Of a stretch of DNA of 13,708 bases, positions 7,516 to 12,585 are shown in pieces. The translations under genes and the position numbers were made by a program. The stretch covers positions 1-13,708 of the forward strand of contig JAUWPK010000039.1 of the NCBI GenBank assembly GCA_030611625.1, in the 5' to 3' direction. The stretch is from Promethearchaeum sp. (GTDB lineage: Archaea > Asgardarchaeota > Lokiarchaeia > Sigyniarchaeales > Promethearchaeaceae). Each line of letters starts with the position of its first letter. Position 1 is the first letter of the stretch. A model generated the notes under the pieces. It worked only from the letters and a program-made list of their open reading frames with translations. It was not told the DNA's origin and made no database searches.

Positions 7516-8742
7516 ATGAAAATAATGACTCCTACAAAAAAATCTACAAAAAAAACAGCCAAAAAATCAACGAAATCTTCTGCTAAGAAAAACACTAAGA
7601 AAACAACTAAAAAAAGTGTGAAAAAAACTTCTAAAAAAACTACTAAAAAAGTAGCTAAAAAAACAACAACTGCGAAAACTTCAAAACTAGCTGTCAAAAA
7701 GGGAGTAAGTAAAACTTCAACAACTAAACAGGTCCAAAAGTCTAAAGTAAAAACCGAAGAAGTAAAGAAGGAAGAGAAAGAAGAAAAGGTAGAAAAGGAA
7801 TTAACCGAAGAAGAGAAGACCCAAAAAGAAGAAGAAGAAAAAGAGAAGAAATTGCGATATGAATCTTTTAAAAAAGCAGGCGAAATCCATCAACAAGTAA
7901 TAAAATTCATTAAACCAAAAATCAAGATCGGAACCAAATTATTAGATATTTGTGAACAAACAGAAAATAAATTAACTGAATTAGGTGGGGAAATCGGATT
8001 CCCGACAAATGTATGTGTAAATGAAATTGCAGCACACTATACAAGCCCACCAGATGATGAATCCGTTATTAAAGAAGGAGACGTTGTAAAAATTGATATC
8101 GGAGTATCAGTCGAGGGATATGTTGCGGATGGTGCTTTCACAGTCTCTTTTAATCAAGATCCTATCACAGAAAATTTAGTTATTGCTGTAGAAACCGCTG
8201 TCTTAAAGGGATTATCTATCATCAAATCCGGAGTAAAAACTGTAGAAGTTGGAAAAGTGACATCCAAAATTATCAGAGGCTTTGGTTATAATCCAATTAA
8301 AGATTTACACGGGCACTCACTTGAAAAATGGCAAGTTCATGGCTTTAAAGAGATACCTAATGTAGGAATTTCAAGCGGGGATGTTTTTGAAGAAGGAGAT
8401 GTATTCGCCTTAGAAGTTTTTGCGAGCACAGGGTTGGGAAATATCCATAATGGCGTAAATTGCAATATTTATGGATATGATTTAAATACAGAGCGTGTCC
8501 CAATTCGTATGAAAATTACACGTAGAGTAATCGGTTGGATCTCTAAAATTAAGAAAACATTACCGTTTTCCACTCGGGAATTATTGAAAGAGTTTAGAAC
8601 CGGAAAAATGGCAATAAAAGAACTCACTAATGCGGGTAAATTAGTTAAACACTATGAAATTAGAGAACAGAAAGGCGTATTTGTATCTCAATACGAAAAA
8701 ACATTTATAGTTACCGAGAAAGGAATAGAAGTGTTTAATTAA
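7516..8742 (+). CDS. map: Methionine aminopeptidase, type 2, with a Lys-rich N-terminal extension
   Basis: This enzyme removes the initiator Met from nascent proteins. From the ATG at 7516 the product has 408 residues; the frame stays open upstream to a TTG at 7408, but that stretch looks non-coding. In this numbering the pita-bread catalytic domain (about 115-408) keeps all five metal ligands: Asp194 (KIDIG), Asp205 (VADGA), His267 (HGHSLEKW), Glu300 (FALEVF) and Glu394 (QYEKT). The pocket His174 (AAHYTSPPDD) and His275 are also kept. Pro is replaced by Val in F-A-L-E-V-F, and His by Lys in QYEKT. The first 115 residues are unusual: a K-K-x-x tetrad repeat (about 8-51), then an E/K-rich charged helix (about 80-112). 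Typical archaeal enzymes lack such an extension, while eukaryotic MetAP2 has basic and acidic blocks there. An ATG at 7525 is an alternative start. No Shine-Dalgarno is seen. Confidence 0.92.
   Translation: MKIMTPTKKSTKKTAKKSTKSSAKKNTKKTTKKSVKKTSKKTTKKVAKKTTTAKTSKLAVKKGVSKTSTTKQVQKSKVKTEEVKKEEKEEKVEKELTEEEKTQKEEEEKEKKLRYESFKKAGEIHQQVIKFIKPKIKIGTKLLDICEQTENKLTELGGEIGFPTNVCVNEIAAHYTSPPDDESVIKEGDVVKIDIGVSVEGYVADGAFTVSFNQDPITENLVIAVETAVLKGLSIIKSGVKTVEVGKVTSKIIRGFGYNPIKDLHGHSLEKWQVHGFKEIPNVGISSGDVFEEGDVFALEVFASTGLGNIHNGVNCNIYGYDLNTERVPIRMKITRRVIGWISKIKKTLPFSTRELLKEFRTGKMAIKELTNAGKLVKHYEIREQKGVFVSQYEKTFIVTEKGIEVFN
7537..7668 (+). repeat. Coding KKxx tetrapeptide repeat, 11 units
   Basis: From 7537 the frame encodes Lys-Lys every fourth residue in ten of eleven successive tetrads (KKST, KKTA, KKST, then KSSA with a single Lys, KKNT, KKTT, KKSV, KKTS, KKTT, KKVA, KKTT). 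The fourth unit is shifted slightly. This is a period of 12 bases. It resembles the tails of histone H1 and some bacterial DNA-binding proteins and is expected to bind nucleic acid or ribosomes. Confidence 0.85.
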
Positions 8743-8770
8743 AACAATTAAGTTCAAACAAATTTTACTA

Positions 8771-8778
8771 TTTTTTTT
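8771..8778 (+). terminator. Oligo-T terminator of the methionine aminopeptidase gene
   Basis: A run of eight T lies 29 bases after the stop codon at 8740-8742 and just before the TATA box of the next gene. It is a typical intrinsic archaeal termination signal without a hairpin. Confidence 0.5.
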
Positions 8779-8784
8779 CATGAC

Positions 8785-8796
8785 TTTTTATAAAAT
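8785..8796 (+). promoter_or_regulatory. Probable TATA box of the DUF3795-type gene
   Basis: TTTTTATAAAAT lies about 35-40 bases before the ATG at 8829. A start about 25 bases downstream would fall near 8817 and leave a leader of about a dozen bases. Confidence 0.5.
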
Positions 8797-8828
8797 CTTT
8801 TTAAGTTATAGGTTATAATTAAAGTGAA

Positions 8829-9257
8829 ATGTTCGGAAGATGTGGAGTTTTTTGTAGCCAATGTCCTACTTTTCGTGGAGATATTCAAAATCTTGCAAAA
8901 AAATTGAAGGAACATGTTAAAGATGACTGGGTTGATGAATTATGCATTTTTGATTTTAAGAATTTCATGAAAGGTATAGATTGGTGTATCAACTTGAATT
9001 GCCCTACTTGTCAAAAGATAGAAGAGCCTTGGTGCGAAGTTCTAAAATGTGAAAAAATTATATCAAAGGAAATGAGATCATGTTTAGAATGTCAAGAATT
9101 CCTTTCATGTTCAAAAACCGATTATCATAGAAAAAGATATCCGGTTGTAATTGATTACTATAATACAGTGAAAGAAAAAGGTTTTGCGGCATATTTAAAA
9201 GAAGAAACTGAGAAAGCTGAGCAGGGAGTTACATTTTTAGATTATAGAACATATTAA
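8829..9257 (+). CDS. Cys-rich DUF3795-type protein
   Basis: The 142-residue product begins MFGRCGVFCSQCPTF, matching the C-G-x-x-C-x-x-C opening of the DUF3795 family. It has twelve Cys, at 5, 9, 12, 39, 53, 58, 61, 69, 74, 85, 88 and 94, in the spaced pairs that this family shows (CPTC, CLEC). This suggests two or more zinc sites or an iron-sulfur site, but no biochemical function is established. The C-terminal 45 residues are helical and charged. The gene has its own promoter-like TATA at 8785-8796 and a terminator-like stem and T-run after the stop, so it is probably monocistronic. I recognise the family by eye only. Confidence 0.8.
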   Translation: MFGRCGVFCSQCPTFRGDIQNLAKKLKEHVKDDWVDELCIFDFKNFMKGIDWCINLNCPTCQKIEEPWCEVLKCEKIISKEMRSCLECQEFLSCSKTDYHRKRYPVVIDYYNTVKEKGFAAYLKEETEKAEQGVTFLDYRTY

Positions 9258-9260
9258 AAT

Positions 9261-9278
9261 CACATAATGTGTTTTTTT
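9261..9278 (+). terminator. Stem plus T7 terminator after the DUF3795-type gene
   Basis: CACA-TAA-TGTG can form a short stem (9261-9271), and seven T follow at 9272-9278. It begins four bases after the stop codon. The stem is short, so the T-run may be the active element. Confidence 0.5.
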
Positions 9279-9330
9279 ATATTTCTTACAAGACTTTTAT
9301 TATTTAAATTAAAAAAACTCAAGTTTTAAA

Positions 9331-9338
9331 TTTATATA
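9331..9338 (+). promoter_or_regulatory. TATA box of the 84-residue gene (leaderless)
   Basis: TTTATATA lies 24-31 bases before the ATG at 9362. This places the expected transcription start at or within a base or two of the A of the ATG, the hallmark of a leaderless archaeal message. The absence of a Shine-Dalgarno fits. Confidence 0.7.
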
Positions 9339-9361
9339 ATCCAAATTTTAAATGAGTTCTA

Positions 9362-9616
9362 ATGGGCGAATGCAAACTAAGATCAAATTTAATTGAAGGT
9401 TTTCTCTACGAATTTTTATCTCATGAGAGAACAAGTGAGCAGATATATGTTGCAATTTTGGAACGATTTGGGGAAGAAGTTTGCGCTTCTTCTGATTTAA
9501 ATAGCAAAGGGATTCCAAGATATAAAAGCAAGACAAGAAAAATATTGGATAGAGGTATAAATAATGGAATCTATATTTTTGAAGAAGCCATTAAGAAATA
9601 TCGAATTCCAGAATAA
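9362..9616 (+). CDS. Small hypothetical protein, 84 residues
   Basis: I do not recognise this protein. It is basic to neutral and largely helical by inspection. A helical N-terminal half with L-Y-E-F-L-S-H-E-R-T-S-E-Q-I-Y is followed by a polar loop (about 42-54, D-L-N-S-K-G-I-P-R-Y-K-S-K) and a helix with T-R-K-I-L-D-R-G-I. That order is compatible with a winged-helix DNA-binding fold, but this is only an impression. There are two Cys (4 and 41) and no membrane segment. Support for a real gene is the near-ideal TATA box at 9331-9338 and a T7 run right after the stop. It is convergent with the epimerase gene, with a 15-base gap. Confidence 0.65.
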   Translation: MGECKLRSNLIEGFLYEFLSHERTSEQIYVAILERFGEEVCASSDLNSKGIPRYKSKTRKILDRGINNGIYIFEEAIKKYRIPE

Positions 9617-9626
9617 GAATAAATGA

Positions 9627-9633
9627 TTTTTTT
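9627..9633 (+). terminator. T7 terminator of the 84-residue gene
   Basis: Seven T begin 11 bases after the stop at 9614-9616 and overlap the last bases of the convergent epimerase gene. A simple oligo-T terminator is likely. Confidence 0.4.
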
Positions 9634-10597
9634 ATAAATTTTTCCTTAGCCACTCGCAATAGCGATGAACCCCTTCCCTAAATGATACTTTTGGTAAAAA
9701 TCCTAATTTTTTTATTTTTTCAATAGATAGTATCATTTTTGCTACATCACCAACCCATCCTTTTGAACCACCAGAGTATGAATGCTTTACATTCGAAAGA
9801 TTTAGCTCTTTTTCATAAATATCCGCAATTTCGTTTACTGTATACCAATCCTCCGATCCAAGATTAAAGAAATCATACCAACTTTTTTGATTGTTAAGAT
9901 TATCAGCGACTAATAGAATTGCATTAATTGCATCAGAAACGTGCAGATATGACTTTTTTTGCGTTCCATCGCCTAAAATATTCAATACATCAGGATTTTC
10001 ATTCAAATGATTGAAAAAATCATATCCAACTCCGTGAAGGGATCTTTCACCAAAAATATTTGCAAATCTTAATGAGGCAGATTTAATATGGTAAGAAGAT
10101 GCATAGGAAGTTAAATACATTTCCGCCGCAGCCTTTGATGAGCCATATGGACTTATGGGATTTAAAGCAATTTTCTCGGTTATTGGAAATAAATTTATAT
10201 CTACATCACCATATACAGTTCCACCTGAAGATGCGAAAATAAACTTGTCTATTTTATATTTTCTAGCATATTCTAAGACATTCAATGTTCCTTGCACATT
10301 TTGTTTAAAAGAATTTAATGGATTTGGAACGCTTGATCGAACATCTGGATCGGCTGCGAAATGATAAATGATATCAACTTTAGGCAATTTCTCAAGCATA
10401 AAATCTGCATTCAGGATATCATCCTTAATAAATTTACATTTTCCACTATCAATATGAATTTGAATATTTTCCAGAAAACCTTCAACAAGATTATCTAAAA
10501 CAATGACATGATTACCATTTTTAATTAATGCATCAACTAGATGACTACCAATAAAACCAGCACCTCCAGTTACGAGAGCTCTCTGGATAATATCCAT
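9632..10597 (-). CDS. NAD-dependent sugar-nucleotide epimerase/dehydratase (UDP-glucose 4-epimerase-like)
   Basis: The 321-residue product is an extended short-chain dehydrogenase. It has the Rossmann motif TGGAGFIGSH (10-19), Asp35 at the end of strand 2 for the adenosine ribose (VIVLDN), D-x-I-Y-H-F-A-A-D (75-83), the catalytic Ser near 124 (FASSGGTVYG), and Tyr151-x-x-x-Lys155 (YGSSK). It also has the R-F-A-N-I-F-G motif (177-183) and GDGTQ (209-213) of the sugar-binding half. This places it in the UDP-glucose 4-epimerase-like group. The exact substrate cannot be told from sequence, so I give no gene symbol. It would supply activated sugars in the cytosol, plausibly for N-glycans on surface proteins such as those at the left of the window. 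It starts 42 bases after the zinc-ribbon gene on the same strand and could be co-transcribed, though a TATA-like stretch near 10614-10627 could give it its own leaderless start. No Shine-Dalgarno is seen. Confidence 0.88.
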   Translation of the reverse strand: MDIIQRALVTGGAGFIGSHLVDALIKNGNHVIVLDNLVEGFLENIQIHIDSGKCKFIKDDILNADFMLEKLPKVDIIYHFAADPDVRSSVPNPLNSFKQNVQGTLNVLEYARKYKIDKFIFASSGGTVYGDVDINLFPITEKIALNPISPYGSSKAAAEMYLTSYASSYHIKSASLRFANIFGERSLHGVGYDFFNHLNENPDVLNILGDGTQKKSYLHVSDAINAILLVADNLNNQKSWYDFFNLGSEDWYTVNEIADIYEKELNLSNVKHSYSGGSKGWVGDVAKMILSIEKIKKLGFLPKVSFREGVHRYCEWLRKNL

Positions 10598-10639
10598 AAA
10601 TAAAGGAAAAAGACTTTAATTAAAAAATTTCGGGTATTT

Positions 10640-11596
10640 TTATGTATCTTTGTTGTCAGCCCCGCATTGAGAACAGATTAAATCTCCTTCTTCTAAGCTG
10701 GCACCGCATGCAAAGCATATTCTCTTTGCTAATTTTAAATTCTTGCTATCAGAAACTGCATTTGGTCCAAATGGATCTGGAACATTGGATTCTTGTTTAT
10801 TAGATGATTTGAATGGATCCGATTCATAGCCAGCAACCGATAAATTCTTTCCATTTTCAAATGAATTCGATGGTGTGCTTAAATTTGGTTGATTTTCACT
10901 GACCTCGGGTTCAGTTGAAGTTATATCCAAAGTTTGCGTATCTTTTTTATAATCATCTAAATTTAGTTGGGAATTATCGGGTCTTAATTCAGGAATTATA
11001 CTTGTACTTGAGAAGGGAAGGGGTTTTACTTCTTTAAAGCTTTTAGGCATTTGTTTCAATGTTTCTTCAAGTTTCTGAAGTTTTGTTAAATCTTCTTGGT
11101 TACTACTAACAGTATCTTGAGAAGGAGGAGTAACTGGAGGTTCTACGGGTGAAGTTATTCCAGAAATATCCGGGGGTTGTGTTTTGGGGGTTTCTTCAAA
11201 TGCATCTTCAGGAGTTTCAGGTAAAGACATTAACTGATTCATCATATCATCTTCAGATGAAGGATCAGTTTCAGATGGAGGTCCGCCAACTGCAAAAGGG
11301 GTATTTGATGATTGCGTGTTTTCAGCAGTTTTAGATTGTTTATGAATTATATTAGAGCCAAATACAGATGAAATTTCTCCATCGCTAAAGGATCTCACTT
11401 TCTGAATAATATTTTCAGCTTGAAGTATTAATTTCTTCCTTAAATTTATTGGACAATTTGGAGTTTTAGCGAAATTGATCATGAATTGACATATTTTGAT
11501 CCACAAATTTATTGATTCTTTTGGATGAATTTTTTCTATTATCCGGACATCATTCATATACTGTTTGAATTTCTCATTAAATTGCACTATGTTCAT
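10640..11596 (-). CDS. Helical N-terminus, disordered linker and C-terminal zinc ribbon protein (paralogue A)
   Basis: I do not recognise a named family. Three parts can be seen in 318 residues. Residues about 1-72 are a helical region (FNEKFKQYMNDVRIIEKIHP, then NLWIKICQFMINFAK, then LRKKLILQAENIIQKVRSF). Residues about 80-285 are a low-complexity Ser/Thr/Pro/Glu-rich linker, presumably disordered, with one likely helix at 168-190. Residues 292-313 form a zinc ribbon with Cys294, Cys297, Cys308 and Cys311 (CFAC-x10-CSQC). No membrane segment is present. The start at 11596 has AAGGTT about eight bases upstream. The divergent gene at 11677 encodes the same architecture, and the helical parts align (EKIHPKE/EKLQPES, LWIKI/KWMKI). 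The helical part is loosely MIT-like, which is only an impression. An adaptor or scaffold role is an inference. Confidence 0.82.
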   Translation of the reverse strand: MNIVQFNEKFKQYMNDVRIIEKIHPKESINLWIKICQFMINFAKTPNCPINLRKKLILQAENIIQKVRSFSDGEISSVFGSNIIHKQSKTAENTQSSNTPFAVGGPPSETDPSSEDDMMNQLMSLPETPEDAFEETPKTQPPDISGITSPVEPPVTPPSQDTVSSNQEDLTKLQKLEETLKQMPKSFKEVKPLPFSSTSIIPELRPDNSQLNLDDYKKDTQTLDITSTEPEVSENQPNLSTPSNSFENGKNLSVAGYESDPFKSSNKQESNVPDPFGPNAVSDSKNLKLAKRICFACGASLEEGDLICSQCGADNKDT

Positions 11597-11604
11597 AGTT
11601 TTTC

Positions 11605-11610
11605 AACCTT
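11605..11610 (-). promoter_or_regulatory. Shine-Dalgarno-like site of zinc-ribbon gene A
   Basis: The minus strand reads AAGGTT, eight bases before the ATG at 11596. It is moderate in strength and supports that start. Confidence 0.45.
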
Positions 11611-11629
11611 CAAAAGTTCCTTATGTAAC

Positions 11630-11660
11630 GCGAAGAAATTATTTTCTTTTAAGTCTTCGC
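11630..11660. repeat. Inverted repeat between the divergent zinc-ribbon genes
   Basis: GCGAAGA at 11630-11636 is perfectly complementary to TCTTCGC at 11654-11660, with a 17-base spacer. It lies in the 80-bp region between two divergent starts and contains nearly all the G and C of that spacer. It could be an operator for joint control or a short RNA hairpin. Confidence 0.55.
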
Positions 11661-11676
11661 TTCCTTTTGATCCTTA

Positions 11677-12567
11677 ATGATATGGAAAAAACAAAAAATC
11701 CAATTACTATCAATCTTGGAAGAAATTGAAAAATTGCAGCCAGAATCTAAACCTGGATCAGATTTAGAGACATATTTATTAAAATGGATGAAAATTAGGA
11801 GGATTTGTTTAGATGGACTTAAGGATCCTACACTTTCTAATATTGATAAGAGTTTGTTGAATAGTCTTATTACTAAATTCCAGCAAAATGTCCAACCTAA
11901 ACTATTAGAATTCAGTAAAACTATTAAAAAAACACCATTAAATGTTAGTTTAGGCAACTTTATGTCGAAACTGAATGATTTCTTTGACGAGGGGCAACAG
12001 TTCTTAAGCATTTTACCAATAAAATCCTATTCAATCTATGAAGATGCACTCTTTTTTATTAATATTTACCAATTTGCATTTGATCCGGTTATTTCCAGAT
12101 TAGCAAAGGGGAATGTCTTTAAAAAAATTAAACTAATAAAGGAAGCTTTTGAAGTAGAAGCAGGTCAAGAAAATTTAGAGAAAAAACAATCACAATTGAA
12201 CAAATCATTATCAAATTCTTTAAAGGGTACTAGTCCATCTGCTCCACAACCAGAACCAATAGAAGTTGATACAAGGAATGAAGGGGATATAATGATCGGG
12301 AATTTATCGTTACCTGAAGAAGAAATTGAACCGATTAAAGAAACTTACCCAGAACCAGAGCCCATCCCAGAACCGATACCACAACCAATTCCAATACCTT
12401 CAATAGAACCTACTACAGAAGCAGAACCTCCAAAAGTAACATATTCCTATTCCAAATGGTTTCCAAGTCAATCCTGGAATGATTTTGCCTTGTATAGATA
12501 TTGTTATCAATGTGGACATGTAATTAATCCAGAAGCGGTTTGTACTGGATGTCAACGCCAATTTTAA
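11677..12567 (+). CDS. Helical N-terminus, Pro-rich linker and C-terminal zinc ribbon protein (paralogue B)
   Basis: The 296-residue product is unnamed to my knowledge. Residues about 5-80 are helical and resemble the N-terminus of the divergent paralogue A (EEIEKLQPES then LLKWMKIRRICLDGLKDP). A second helical stretch runs to about 184 (FFDEGQQFLSILP, then YEDALFFINIYQFAFDPVIS) and is absent from A. A Pro/Glu-rich linker follows, including alternating P-E-P/P-I-P at 225-245, then a conserved-looking aromatic patch (YSKWFPSQSWNDF) and the zinc ribbon at 276-292 (CYQC-x9-CTGC). There is no membrane segment or catalytic motif. The ATG at 11677 has no Shine-Dalgarno. The gene is convergent with the PPP phosphatase, with only 18 bases between stops. 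The two zinc-ribbon proteins may work together, but that is an inference. Confidence 0.82.
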   Translation: MIWKKQKIQLLSILEEIEKLQPESKPGSDLETYLLKWMKIRRICLDGLKDPTLSNIDKSLLNSLITKFQQNVQPKLLEFSKTIKKTPLNVSLGNFMSKLNDFFDEGQQFLSILPIKSYSIYEDALFFINIYQFAFDPVISRLAKGNVFKKIKLIKEAFEVEAGQENLEKKQSQLNKSLSNSLKGTSPSAPQPEPIEVDTRNEGDIMIGNLSLPEEEIEPIKETYPEPEPIPEPIPQPIPIPSIEPTTEAEPPKVTYSYSKWFPSQSWNDFALYRYCYQCGHVINPEAVCTGCQRQF

Positions 12568-12585
12568 AAAATTATATTATATGTT

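Noticed and set aside
7497..7697. A minus-strand frame rich in Val and Phe that looks like a membrane protein.
   Set aside because: It is the antisense of the Lys-rich repeat: Lys codons read backwards give Phe, and the regularity is explained by that repeat.
8829..9616. A toxin-antitoxin pair made of the DUF3795-type gene and the 84-residue gene.
   Set aside because: Each has its own TATA box and terminator-like T-run, they are 104 bp apart, and neither has a toxin or antitoxin motif.
10640..11596. Naming the helical heads of the zinc-ribbon pair as MIT domains of an ESCRT system.
   Set aside because: The resemblance is a helix pattern seen by eye only. No ESCRT-III or Vps4 gene is present in the window, so I leave the head unnamed.
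11649..12011. A minus-strand frame of 120 codons that would extend the left zinc-ribbon operon.
   Set aside because: It is antisense to zinc-ribbon gene B, which has a clear zinc ribbon and paralogue. The antisense product shows no motif.
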